NCBI GenBank assembly: GCA_016713405.1
Contig: JADJPF010000027.1
Location: 372,001 to 436,000, forward strand
Origin: Blastocatellia bacterium
Lineage (GTDB): Bacteria; Acidobacteriota; Blastocatellia; Chloracidobacteriales; JADJPF01
Direction of reading: 5' to 3'
Length of the DNA: 64,000 bases
Within the stretch, counting starts at the first letter, position 1. Each line of letters opens with the position of its first letter. The translations under genes were made by a program, and so were the position numbers. The notes below the pieces were generated by a model. That model did not search any database. It saw only the letters and a list, made by a program, of their open reading frames with translations, and had not been told where the DNA came from. This document shows, in pieces, positions 7,952-16,975 of the stretch.

Positions 7952-9533
7952 TAACTAAACCTCTAGTTAATTCTGCCAGTGAATATTTTGCTAATAGTTC
8001 TGGCTGATTAAAAAAATATTCTTCAATTGTAGGAAGGATGGAAAAATCCCAGATTAAGCGCAACTCATTAAAATTAATTGAACGTGACATAAAATGGCTA
8101 TGACCAATATGGTATTGTTGATTAATTCCATGCTTAGTTAATTGCTGGTTAAGTCTTGCTAATAATTCACCTATCCATAGGTAATCAGGGCAATATTCTG
8201 CCAGGAATTTGCTTAATATTTCTATGCTAGGATTAAAAGAAACAAAGTGAAATCGTCGGCGCAAGGCGTGGTCTAAAAGAGCCGTAGAACGATCAGCCGT
8301 GTTCATTGTGCCAATAATATAAAGATTAGAAGGAATATTAAAAGGTTTTTTAGAGTAGGGAAGCTCTATTGTACTATTTCTATACTCAAGTAAATAAAGT
8401 AGTTCTCCAAAAATTCTTGTTAAATTACCTCGGTTAATTTCATCAATAATTAGTAGAAAAATACTATCTTTGCTTGCATTTTGAGCTTGCTCACAAAATT
8501 TCTTAAAAATCCCATCTTGAACTTGATAAGACAGTGTAGGCTGTCCACTATTATTAAGTAAAGTTTCTGGTCTGATCCCTTCAATAAAATCTTCATAAGA
8601 ATAAGATGGATGAAACTGTATGATTTTACTTTCACCTTTACCATTAATGAAATAATTTGCAAAACGTTTGGCTAGAAAGGTTTTTCCTGTTCCTGAAGGG
8701 CCAGAAAAAATAATTTGTTTTTTATGTATAAGTAAACTATGTATTTGTTTAATAAATTCTGTTGTAAGGTAAGTTTCTTGTTTTAAGTCTTCAATATCAT
8801 AGTTTATTTCTATTTCATCATCTCCAATAAAATCAATTACTTGGTCAATTTCTAATTCTTCAGCTTTTTCTAAAATAGCTTGTTGGTAAAGTGGCAACAA
8901 CATATCAAACGTTTCTTCTATTTCTATAAGTAATTTAGAAGAATATATTGAAGAATCAGTAAGAGTAAATTCACGCAGTATTGCTAAACAGTTTCCTTGA
9001 TTAACTTGTGCTAAATCTTTCTGAATGTTAATAGTTAGAGGTTCTAATAATTCTTCTTTGTTATAGATTTTTATTGGGAACCTTAAACTTGTTAGCAAAG
9101 TTAAAAATCTTAGTTGGTTATTGTTAATATAATTTCTTAGATTATCAAGTATATTTTTGGCACGATATGAGCAATAAAGCCCTACTTGAAGGCCATTTGC
9201 AGAAATACCTAAAAATAATTGTAGATCAGTTTGTTTGGTAAAAGATTTTCGATAAAACGCTGCCCAGTAGCAAGTATTATAAAGACCTTTTTTTGGACGA
9301 CCAAAAATATTTTTATTAATTCTTGACAAGGTTTTATTTGTTTTAGCGGCTGTTTCTAAATCTGGCGAACGAGCAATCAAAAATGGTGTAAGCTCTGTAA
9401 TTAAAGCACGTAAGGGTTTATCTAGGTATTTAATAAAAGTTGATCGGTTGTTAGTAAACCAATCTTTATTGTTATTGTTGGCTAGTTCTTTAAGAAATAA
9501 AAATGTTTTTTGGTTAAATCCTGAAAAAAGCAT
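7920..9533 (-). CDS. mcrB: McrB-like AAA+ GTPase with an N-terminal DUF2461-like domain
   Basis: The C-terminal half is a typical McrB motor: Walker A 'GPSGTGKT' (278-285), Walker B 'LIIDEINRGN' (Asp364/Glu365), the McrB signature 'MNTADRS' (410-416) and arginine finger region 'ALRRRF'. In McrBC systems this ring hydrolyses GTP and drives McrC cleavage of modified DNA. The first ~225 residues are not one of the usual McrB modified-base readers that I recognise. They start 'LFLKELANNNNKDWFTNNR', which matches the opening of the DUF2461/TIGR02453 family, followed by 'WAAFYRKS' and 'GISANGLQVGLY'. I infer that this domain is the target-recognition module. The ATG at 9533 begins 5 nt after the sppA stop, and mcrC overlaps the 3' end, so all three are probably one transcript. 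Confidence 0.85.
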   Translation of the reverse strand: MLFSGFNQKTFLFLKELANNNNKDWFTNNRSTFIKYLDKPLRALITELTPFLIARSPDLETAAKTNKTLSRINKNIFGRPKKGLYNTCYWAAFYRKSFTKQTDLQLFLGISANGLQVGLYCSYRAKNILDNLRNYINNNQLRFLTLLTSLRFPIKIYNKEELLEPLTINIQKDLAQVNQGNCLAILREFTLTDSSIYSSKLLIEIEETFDMLLPLYQQAILEKAEELEIDQVIDFIGDDEIEINYDIEDLKQETYLTTEFIKQIHSLLIHKKQIIFSGPSGTGKTFLAKRFANYFINGKGESKIIQFHPSYSYEDFIEGIRPETLLNNSGQPTLSYQVQDGIFKKFCEQAQNASKDSIFLLIIDEINRGNLTRIFGELLYLLEYRNSTIELPYSKKPFNIPSNLYIIGTMNTADRSTALLDHALRRRFHFVSFNPSIEILSKFLAEYCPDYLWIGELLARLNQQLTKHGINQQYHIGHSHFMSRSINFNELRLIWDFSILPTIEEYFFNQPELLAKYSLAELTRGLVNEKLLSTSRT

Positions 9534-9538
9534 GTTTA

Positions 9539-10369
9539 TTAAGGTTTAGGCATTAGCCAAAGAGGAATGCCTTGTAATTGATTGCTTAGTTGCCAAGAAT
9601 CAACAACTTGTGCAACTTGTGAAAATGAGCCAAATATAATTTCTCGCCAACTTTTTTCTGGTTCAAGATGTACTAATTTAGGTTCTCCTTCAATACCTGC
9701 TAATTGTTTTGCTACATTAATTGCAGTTTGAAGATCGCCTAATTCATCAACTAACTTAAAGTTTTTTGCTTGACGACCTGAAAATATTCTTCCATCAGCA
9801 AATTGTTTTACTTGCTCAATAGAAAGCCCTCGTCCTTCTGCAACAGCCTCAACAAATTGTAAATAAGTATCGTCAATGGTTTCTTGTAAAAGCTCGCGTT
9901 CTTCAGGAGTTAAAGAACGATAACTAGCTAAAATATCTTTATATTCACCTGATTTTATTACTTCAGCACTTACACCTATTTTGCTATATAATTCTGTCAA
10001 ATTATTGGATTTAATAATAACGCCAATAGATCCAGTAATTGTACCTGGGTTAGATATTATCTTATTAGCTGCCATTGCTACATAAACCCCACCAGAAGCC
10101 GCCACATCACCAAAAGAAGCTATTACAGGGATTCCTTTTTCCCTGACTTTTTTAAGTGCTTGATAGATCTCCTGTGATGCTCCAACTGTACCGCCAGGGC
10201 TATTAATCCTTACAATTAAGGCTTTAACTTCATAGTCTTCAGCCATTTTTATAGACTCTATAACTTCTTCACGGCTAGAAGAAGCCGCTGAACCATCGGC
10301 AATAATGCCTTCTATTTTAGTAATAGCAATATGTTGTCTTTTTTTCTTCTTAAACCAAGGTATTCTCAT
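9539..10369 (-). CDS. sppA: Signal peptide peptidase SppA-type serine protease
   Basis: The 276-residue protein belongs to family S49. The catalytic Ser92 lies in 'DVAASGGVYVAMAA' and the general-base Lys144 in 'SGEYKDI'. The 52-residue spacing equals that of the Ser147/Lys199 pair of Bacillus SppA. The 'VRINSPGGTVGASQEIY' strand supports the call. SppA enzymes degrade cleaved signal peptides at the membrane. This protein starts 'MRIPWFKKKKRQH' and has no N-terminal transmembrane helix, unlike most family members, so it is cytosolic or peripherally bound through the basic N-terminus. The mcrB gene begins only 5 nt downstream. Confidence 0.88.
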   Translation of the reverse strand: MRIPWFKKKKRQHIAITKIEGIIADGSAASSSREEVIESIKMAEDYEVKALIVRINSPGGTVGASQEIYQALKKVREKGIPVIASFGDVAASGGVYVAMAANKIISNPGTITGSIGVIIKSNNLTELYSKIGVSAEVIKSGEYKDILASYRSLTPEERELLQETIDDTYLQFVEAVAEGRGLSIEQVKQFADGRIFSGRQAKNFKLVDELGDLQTAINVAKQLAGIEGEPKLVHLEPEKSWREIIFGSFSQVAQVVDSWQLSNQLQGIPLWLMPKP

Positions 10370-10663
10370 AAATTAATAACTTAAAAAGTTTTTTCCTAGT
10401 ATTCTTTAGTATTCTAAAGGACAAGCCTCTTTGCAGATATCGGTAAATGATGTTAATTTTCTATGTTTAGAAATTTTACAAATCGGTAAAACTTATACAT
10501 AAGCAGCAAAATTTTTCTGACTTTCCTTTTGCTTCTTGCGTCTAAGTTTGAAACTCACACGAATATTTTTATTCTTCAATGTATTTTAATTTTTAATTAG
10601 CCACTAGCTTTTAATATATCTTATATCTTGATTGCTAGTAACCAACTTTTTCGGGGGTAAAGC

Positions 10664-12304
10664 ATGGGCAAAAGAAAAATAAAATTAATAGCTTTATTTT
10701 CTATTCTTTTATGTTGGGTAAGCTTAGTTTACGCCTTTTCTTCTGGGCCGCCGCCCTCTAATACTGGCGCACCAGGAGAGTCTAATTGTAGTAGCTGTCA
10801 TCGTGGATCAAACCCTACGGGGAATGTAAGAATTGAAGGTCTTCCACAAGCATATGTAGCAGGAACTCGTTATAACTTAACGGTTACTGTTTCTGAAACA
10901 GGTAAACAACGCTGGGGATTTCAAATTACAGCTATTAGAGATGATGGTTCTGCCGCAGGTACATTTATGATTACTGATTCTAGTATGACACAAATGTCTA
11001 GCGGGTCGCCTGGTGGTAGAAGCAGAATGTATATACAACACAGTCCTAATGGAACTCAACGAGGCAAACGCGATACAGCAAGCTTTAAGTTTGATTGGGT
11101 TGCTCCTACTAGTGATGTAGGCCGAATTACTTTCTTTGTTGCTGGAAATGCTGCAAATAATGATGGTTCATCTGGCAATGATAATATTTATTTAGCTAAT
11201 GTTGCAATTATGGCAGGTAGCAATGTCCCTGCACCTACTTTGACTAGCCTTAATCCTATTAGTGGCCCGGCTGCTGGTGGTACAGAAATAACTTTAACAG
11301 GTACTAACTTTGTTACAGGCGCAACTGTTACTATTGATACTACTAGAGTTAATGCTACATTTGATAATGCTAGAAATTTAAGAGTAGTAACTCCACCACA
11401 TGCACCCGGTACAGTAGATATAACAGTTACTAATCCAGATGGTCAAGTTGCAAGACTACGTAATAGTTTTACTTATGAAGCTGTTCAACTTCCTGCACCT
11501 TCTATTTCTAATATTAGTCCAAATATGGGGCCAACCTCTGGCGGCACTATGGTGACAATAATGGGTACTAACTTTGCGGCTGGTGCTAGTGTAGTTGTTG
11601 GGTCGCGTCAAGCTACAATGGTTAATATTACTGAAACTCAAATTACTGCTATTACTCAACCAAATAACCCTGGAACAGTAAATGTTGTTGTTACTAACCC
11701 AGATGGTCAAGTTAGCACTCTACCAGGTGGCTTTACCTTTGTTGGAGAACCTGTAGGTGGAATGGTGCAACTACTTAGTCCAAATGGAGGAGAAGTTCTT
11801 AGTTCTGGTGGCGCAGCATTTACAATTAATTGGATGGTGATGAGTGGTGCAAGTGCTACACAACGATTAGAGCTTTCTACTGATGGTGGACAAACATTTA
11901 GCACAATGATTATGGATAATTTAGATGCTACAGAAACATCTTTTGAGTTTGCTGTCCCACCAGGTATTAATACAACTAATGCACGTATCCGAATTAGTGT
12001 AATAGAAAATGGTGCTGTTACATCTGATACAAGCGACGGGAATTTCCGTATCTTACCTGCTCCAACTATTACTAATGTTGCTCCAACTGTAACAAGCAGT
12101 ATCAAGCTAAAAATTACTGGTACAATGTTCCAATCAGGTGCAGTGATTGAAGTTAATGGTGCAGCTATTCCTAGCACTAAATTTAAGTCTGCTACTAGTT
12201 TAATAGGTAAAAAAGTAGATAGAAATTTAGCAGGACAACAAATAAAAGTAAGGGTACGTAATCCTGATGGTACTATTTCATTGGAAAGATTAATAACACC
12301 TTAA
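10664..12304 (+). CDS. Secreted choice-of-anchor V/IPT-TIG protein with a CXXCH motif
   Basis: A Sec signal peptide (residues 1-24) is followed by 'SSGPPPSNTGAPGESNCSSCH', the start of the choice-of-anchor V domain family. C42, C45 and H46 form a CXXCH motif, which could bind heme c or be a disulfide/metal site. A Reeler-like beta domain follows to about 185. Two IPT/TIG domains come next ('PTLTSLNPISGPAAGGTEI' and a second copy, about 190-272 and 278-358), then an Ig-like domain ('LLSPNGGEVLSSGG') and a third TIG-like repeat at the C-terminus. It is probably an extracellular or surface adhesion-like protein. ATG 10664 is preceded by a strong GGGGGT ribosome site. A terminator follows. Confidence 0.8.
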   Translation: MGKRKIKLIALFSILLCWVSLVYAFSSGPPPSNTGAPGESNCSSCHRGSNPTGNVRIEGLPQAYVAGTRYNLTVTVSETGKQRWGFQITAIRDDGSAAGTFMITDSSMTQMSSGSPGGRSRMYIQHSPNGTQRGKRDTASFKFDWVAPTSDVGRITFFVAGNAANNDGSSGNDNIYLANVAIMAGSNVPAPTLTSLNPISGPAAGGTEITLTGTNFVTGATVTIDTTRVNATFDNARNLRVVTPPHAPGTVDITVTNPDGQVARLRNSFTYEAVQLPAPSISNISPNMGPTSGGTMVTIMGTNFAAGASVVVGSRQATMVNITETQITAITQPNNPGTVNVVVTNPDGQVSTLPGGFTFVGEPVGGMVQLLSPNGGEVLSSGGAAFTINWMVMSGASATQRLELSTDGGQTFSTMIMDNLDATETSFEFAVPPGINTTNARIRISVIENGAVTSDTSDGNFRILPAPTITNVAPTVTSSIKLKITGTMFQSGAVIEVNGAAIPSTKFKSATSLIGKKVDRNLAGQQIKVRVRNPDGTISLERLITP

Positions 12305-12332
12305 ACTAATTATCTAGTTAAATAATTAAGCT

Positions 12333-12364
12333 AAAAAGGCGCAAAAACAAATTTTGCGCCTTTT
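12333..12364 (+). terminator. Rho-independent terminator after the IPT protein
   Basis: GGCGCAAAA (12338-12346) pairs perfectly with TTTTGCGCC (12352-12360) and the stem is followed by a T run. The A run on the left side would let it act on the opposite strand as well. It lies 30 nt after the stop codon and insulates the following methyltransferase gene. Confidence 0.9.
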
Positions 12365-12420
12365 GTGTATTTGTTGCGAAGTATAACCATGGAAACAATT
12401 GCAGATAAAAAGGACATCTA

Positions 12421-13641
12421 ATGGTTGAATTATTAGAAAAAGTAATTCAAGGTGACTGCTTAAGTATATTAGATAAAGTTGATAAATCTTCTGTTGATAT
12501 GGTTTATCTGGATCCTCCATTTTTTACTAATAAAAAACATTCCTCAATTAATCGTGATAGGACAAAAAAGTTTAGTTTTGCTGATGTTTGGGCGGGATTT
12601 GAAGAATATGCTGAGTTTATGGAAAAGAGGCTTTATAAACTTTATCAGGTTCTTAAAGATACTGGCTCAATCTTTGTTCATTGTGATACAAGTGCAAATT
12701 TTATAATTAGGGCATTGTTAGATAATATTTTTGCGACAGAACAATTTAGATCAGAAATTATATGGACATACAAACGCTGGTCAAATTCTGCAAAAGGCTT
12801 AATGCCTGCACACCAAACTATCTTTTTTTACTCAAAAACAAAGAATTTTAAGTTTAATCAGGTCTATAATTCTTACTCTGAAACAACAAATATTGATCAA
12901 ATCTTACAACTTCGTGCTAGAGACAAGTATGGAGTATCTAAATATGCTACTGATGATGATGGAAATATAGTATTTTCATCAGAAAAAAAAGGAGTTCCCT
13001 TAAGTGATGTTTGGGAGATACCTTTCCTAAATCCAAAAGCTAAAGAGCGTGTAGGTTATCCAACACAAAAGCCTATTTTATTACTTGAACGAATTATTGA
13101 AATATCAACGGATTCTTCAGACTTAGTTCTTGATCCTTTTTGTGGTAGTGGTACTACGCTTGTAGCCGCTAAGCTATTAGGAAGACAAGCTTTAGGAATA
13201 GATATTTCACCAGAAGCAATTGCTTTGTCTAAAAAAAGATTAGCTTCTCCAACTAAAACAGAATCTGCGCTTTTACAAAAAGGACGGGATTCATATTTGA
13301 ATGTTAGTAAAGATGCTTTATCTATTTTATCAGGTTTAGAAGTTATTCCAGTTCAAAGAAATAACGGTATTGATGCTTTTATAAAAAATAACTTTGGTTT
13401 TTTAGTACCTATAAGAGTTCAAAAGGCAGATGAGACTATTTTTGATGCTGCAAATAAACTGGCTAAAGCTGCTACATCAAAAAAAGCTTATATTGCTATA
13501 TTAGTTCGCACTCAAACAGATAACGTATTGTTTCCAATAGATAAATTTCCAGATATTGTAAAAATAGTTGATTCAACAAGTTTAAGTGTAAGTAATGCTA
13601 TTTCTAACTTATTATCTGAAAATAATTGTAAAACACATTAA
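12421..13641 (+). CDS. Orphan site-specific DNA methyltransferase (beta-class, DPPF)
   Basis: The catalytic motif IV 'YLDPPFF' (DPPF 31-34) precedes the S-adenosylmethionine-binding motif I 'LDPFCGSGTTLVAA' (from Asp238). This order defines beta-class amino-methyltransferases, and DPPF favours N6-adenine (N4-cytosine is possible). The region between them would hold target recognition. Residues about 270-406 extend past the methyltransferase core: 'GIDAFIKNNFGFLVPIRVQK' is followed by alternating helix and strand. This extension is of unknown function. No restriction enzyme gene is adjacent, so it is an orphan or a distant partner. The start ATG lies 57 nt past the preceding terminator. Confidence 0.85.
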   Translation: MVELLEKVIQGDCLSILDKVDKSSVDMVYLDPPFFTNKKHSSINRDRTKKFSFADVWAGFEEYAEFMEKRLYKLYQVLKDTGSIFVHCDTSANFIIRALLDNIFATEQFRSEIIWTYKRWSNSAKGLMPAHQTIFFYSKTKNFKFNQVYNSYSETTNIDQILQLRARDKYGVSKYATDDDGNIVFSSEKKGVPLSDVWEIPFLNPKAKERVGYPTQKPILLLERIIEISTDSSDLVLDPFCGSGTTLVAAKLLGRQALGIDISPEAIALSKKRLASPTKTESALLQKGRDSYLNVSKDALSILSGLEVIPVQRNNGIDAFIKNNFGFLVPIRVQKADETIFDAANKLAKAATSKKAYIAILVRTQTDNVLFPIDKFPDIVKIVDSTSLSVSNAISNLLSENNCKTH

Positions 13642-13684
13642 AAAAATCTTTCAACAAGTATATTAAAGATTTTTTAAGATAATT

Positions 13685-14911
13685 CTATTCTGCTCTTAGT
13701 GCAACTATTGGATCAAGCTTTGCTGCACGCCAGGCTGGGTAAGCACCAGAAATTATTCCTATTCCATCAGAAACTACTAAAGCTGTAAAATTAGCAAAGA
13801 AGGGTAAAGATGTAGGAATAGGAGTAAATGTAGAAACTAATTTACTTAAAGTATAAGCAATTAAAACTCCAATTGCACCACCAAACAAAGATAAAATAGT
13901 GGATTCTGCTAAGAACTGTTTCATAATATCAACACGACGTGCGCCTAAGCTTTTACGAATACCTATTTCGCGGGTTCGTTCTGTTACAGAAACAAGCATT
14001 ATGTTCATAATCACAATGCCACCAACTACTAAAGCAATAGATGTAACTCCAACAGCAGCAACTTGAATTGTACCAAAAATTTTTTCTCGTAAGTTATTAA
14101 CGGCTGAAGGGGTTAACACACCAAAATTGTCTGGCTCATTTGGTGATAGCTTTCTACGAATACGCATAGCAACACGTGCTTCATCAATTGCTGCTTGATA
14201 GTTTGACTCTGTAGTAGAAGTAACACTTATTAGAATAGATCGTCTTGAGCCATAAATATTCATAAAAGTTGTTAGTGGAATGGAAACAAATTTGTCTCTT
14301 GATTGACCAAAAACTGATCCAAGTGTTTTAGCTATTCCAATAACTCTAAAAGGACGGCCATCAACTTTAATGGATTGTTCTAATGGATTAGTGGTAGGAA
14401 AAAGCTTACTAGCCACATCAGCCCCTATAAAACAAACATATTGTCCACGGCCTTCTTCACTTTGAGTAAAATAACGACCTTGAGCTACATCTATTCGGTC
14501 AATGTCTATTAAATTAGCTGTTACACCTGTCACTAATACTTCATAAAGGGAATTAGCTTCATGTTTAACTTCTGCTTGATTATAAACTTTTGCACCTACT
14601 TGTTTTATTGAGCCTTTTAACTCGCGTAGAGCATCAAGATCTTCCATAGAAATGCGTTTATTACGTCTTAATGCGTCTTCATAAGATTTTACACTAGAAA
14701 AATCATCAATAGAAAATCTCTGGATACGAAAAGCATTAGTTCCAATATCAGCAATCTTTTCATCAATATATTTATTAAAACCTTCTATTAGCGAAACTAC
14801 TATAATTACTGTAGCGACTCCAAAAATTACACCTAATAAAGTTAGAAAAGAACGTAGCTTATTAGCCCAAATTGCGTCAAATGCGAGTTTGTTTGCTTCT
14901 ATTAAGTTCAC
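13685..14911 (-). CDS. MacB/FtsX-type ABC transporter permease
   Basis: The 408-residue inner-membrane permease has the MacB layout. A first transmembrane helix at about 17-40 ('LRSFLTLLGVIFGVATVIIV') is followed by a periplasmic core domain (about 45-270) and three C-terminal helices. The C-terminal part includes the FtsX signature 'ERTREIGIRKSLGARRVDI'. MacB-type transporters use mechanotransmission to move lipoproteins, peptides or drugs through a periplasmic adaptor. No ATPase or membrane-fusion gene is next to it, so its partners are elsewhere. It converges with the methyltransferase. Confidence 0.88.
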   Translation of the reverse strand: MNLIEANKLAFDAIWANKLRSFLTLLGVIFGVATVIIVVSLIEGFNKYIDEKIADIGTNAFRIQRFSIDDFSSVKSYEDALRRNKRISMEDLDALRELKGSIKQVGAKVYNQAEVKHEANSLYEVLVTGVTANLIDIDRIDVAQGRYFTQSEEGRGQYVCFIGADVASKLFPTTNPLEQSIKVDGRPFRVIGIAKTLGSVFGQSRDKFVSIPLTTFMNIYGSRRSILISVTSTTESNYQAAIDEARVAMRIRRKLSPNEPDNFGVLTPSAVNNLREKIFGTIQVAAVGVTSIALVVGGIVIMNIMLVSVTERTREIGIRKSLGARRVDIMKQFLAESTILSLFGGAIGVLIAYTLSKLVSTFTPIPTSLPFFANFTALVVSDGIGIISGAYPAWRAAKLDPIVALRAE

Positions 14912-15151
14912 GGGTTTTACCTTTATTTGATAAATCTTATTTTGATTTATAGATTAACAAAAAATAAATTCTAAACTATTAAACTAACAAAATAGAGTAA
15001 TTCAGCCGAAATAACCACTACGTTTGTAAATAGTGACTAGTTCACTTGGCAAAGCAGGTAAAATAGCCACTATATTTGATGGATTTACCTTACTAATATG
15101 CTTTATCTTTCTTCTTAATTGATAAAAGACAGTATTTTAATGGGGTAAAAA

Positions 15152-16966
15152 GTGAAGTTTTTTTCAAAATCTAAGCTTATTGTCTTAGTTTTATTAGTTG
15201 GATTACTAACATCAGGTTTTATTTATTATAAGTACATCACTCTTATTACAAAAAAAGATATGGCGGAATATGTTCCTAATTCTGCTGCTGCTTTTTTAGA
15301 AGTAAATAGCTTATCAAACTTATTTACGGAACTTACTAAAACAAAAGCTTGGCAACAATTTGCTCATAATTTCAGTATTTCTAATCAGGTAGAATATCTA
15401 GCTGATGCAGCCAACATTGTTAGTTTTACTGGCTTAGGTCTTAATGAAGCTACATTGTTAGCTCGCGCTCAATATGTAGTTGTATTAGATGGATTAAAAA
15501 TAGAAACCAAATTAGTAAATACGTCTGATAAAAAACAAGTTTTGGAAGAGTCAAAGGAATCAAAGGAATCAGAAACAGGAGAATTAGAAGTTATCCCTCA
15601 ACTAGCTTTAGTAATTGAAACACACTCCAATAAGGTAGAAGAATATTTATCTAATCGGGTTAATTTACTTGCTAAACGTATTTATGGAGACAATATAACA
15701 AGTAGAGAAGAAACTTTTCAAAATATAAAAATTAAAATTTTTCAAGTTCCAAATACAGAACGCCAAATTGTTACGGCTCAAAAGGGAAGTGTAATGATTA
15801 TAGGCAACTCCAAAAATACGGTTGAGAATTGCTTAGCTGTTTTATTAGGTCAAAAAGCTAGTTTTAAGCAAGACCCTTATCTAAAGTTAGCTAGAGAAAA
15901 ACTAAGTAAGGATTCAGCTATATTTGGTTTTGTTACAGGAAAAACTGTAGCAAGTATTTTACAAATTAGTACAAATATCCTTCCAGAATCCTTAGTAAAA
16001 AATAATGAACAAGGGTTACCAAGTATAATTTCTGAACAGCTTATAGATGGTATTGCTTATAGTGTTAGTTTTGATAATAAAGAAGTTGTAGAAAAATATT
16101 TTACTTTAGTAAAACCTGATTTAGCTTCAAAAATTAGCTCTATTGTTAAACCGATAGCTAATCAAGATTTAACTTTAACTAATAAATTGATGCCAAAATC
16201 TTTAGATTTTACAGTTTTTTTTCTACAAGAGCCTGCTCAACTTATAGAAGAGTTAATTACAGCTATTTCAGCACATACAAATGTTGTAGTAAGTTTTGCT
16301 CTACGACAGTTAGTAATAAATTTGGGTAAGCAATATGGTATTGAACCAACTGAGCCTATTGGTAATTTAATTTCTAATGAAAACGCTCTAATTAAATTAC
16401 CAAACAATGATAAATTTCTTTTTTTATTAAAGGTTAAAGATAAACTTAAATTACTTCCTACAGTGGGGCGGTATTTGCGAAAAGGAAGCACTGAAAAAGT
16501 AAATAGTGAAGAATATAAATCACTGGAAATTGTTACTAGCCCAGATAAAGAAATGCAAGCAATAGCTTTTTTAGAAGAATATTTAGTTGTTGGTACTCGT
16601 TCCCAACTAATAAAATTTATCGATATTTGGCAACAAGAACAGAAAACACAGGCATATAATTTAGAATTAGTAAAAAATAATCCTAGCGCAATATTCCTAT
16701 CACATAAATTAGAAAATCAGAAAGTAGGAGAATTTTTTCTTAATCTTTCTCGTTTACTTCGTACAACTGATGGAGCAAGAGAAATTTTAAGCACAGAACC
16801 TATAAAATCTTTATTAGCTCAAACACCTGCAAGTATTAGTGTTGGTTATTTTTTAGATGAAGGGTTAATGATTGAAAAAAGATCTCCTTTAGGTGTATTT
16901 ACTTGGTTGTCAAATTTAATTAGCCCTACAGAAGAATTAAAAGAGTCAGAAACTTTCAAACAATAA
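15152..16966 (+). CDS. Membrane-anchored protein of unknown function (DUF3352-like)
   Basis: The GTG start at 15152 follows a GGGG ribosome site by 7 nt. One N-terminal membrane helix (about 8-27) anchors a large outside domain. That domain opens with 'YVPNSAAAFLEVNSLSNLF', a pattern seen in DUF3352-like proteins of Acidobacteria and cyanobacteria. Repeated beta-strand/helix units follow and no catalytic motif is visible. A Ser/Glu/Lys-rich low-complexity stretch (about 133-145, 'ESKESKESETGE') lies in an exposed loop. The cinA gene starts 9 nt downstream with its own AAGGAG, so the two are likely co-transcribed. I assign no function. Confidence 0.6.
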   Translation: MKFFSKSKLIVLVLLVGLLTSGFIYYKYITLITKKDMAEYVPNSAAAFLEVNSLSNLFTELTKTKAWQQFAHNFSISNQVEYLADAANIVSFTGLGLNEATLLARAQYVVVLDGLKIETKLVNTSDKKQVLEESKESKESETGELEVIPQLALVIETHSNKVEEYLSNRVNLLAKRIYGDNITSREETFQNIKIKIFQVPNTERQIVTAQKGSVMIIGNSKNTVENCLAVLLGQKASFKQDPYLKLAREKLSKDSAIFGFVTGKTVASILQISTNILPESLVKNNEQGLPSIISEQLIDGIAYSVSFDNKEVVEKYFTLVKPDLASKISSIVKPIANQDLTLTNKLMPKSLDFTVFFLQEPAQLIEELITAISAHTNVVVSFALRQLVINLGKQYGIEPTEPIGNLISNENALIKLPNNDKFLFLLKVKDKLKLLPTVGRYLRKGSTEKVNSEEYKSLEIVTSPDKEMQAIAFLEEYLVVGTRSQLIKFIDIWQQEQKTQAYNLELVKNNPSAIFLSHKLENQKVGEFFLNLSRLLRTTDGAREILSTEPIKSLLAQTPASISVGYFLDEGLMIEKRSPLGVFTWLSNLISPTEELKESETFKQ

Positions 16967-16975
16967 GGAGCAAAA

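Noticed and set aside
11707..12177. Minus-strand ORF inside the IPT gene
   Set aside because: It lies wholly opposite a well-supported gene and shows no start signal or motif.
12326..12520. Minus-strand ORF across the terminator and methyltransferase start
   Set aside because: It overlaps a terminator and the start of a strong gene; no ribosome site and no family.
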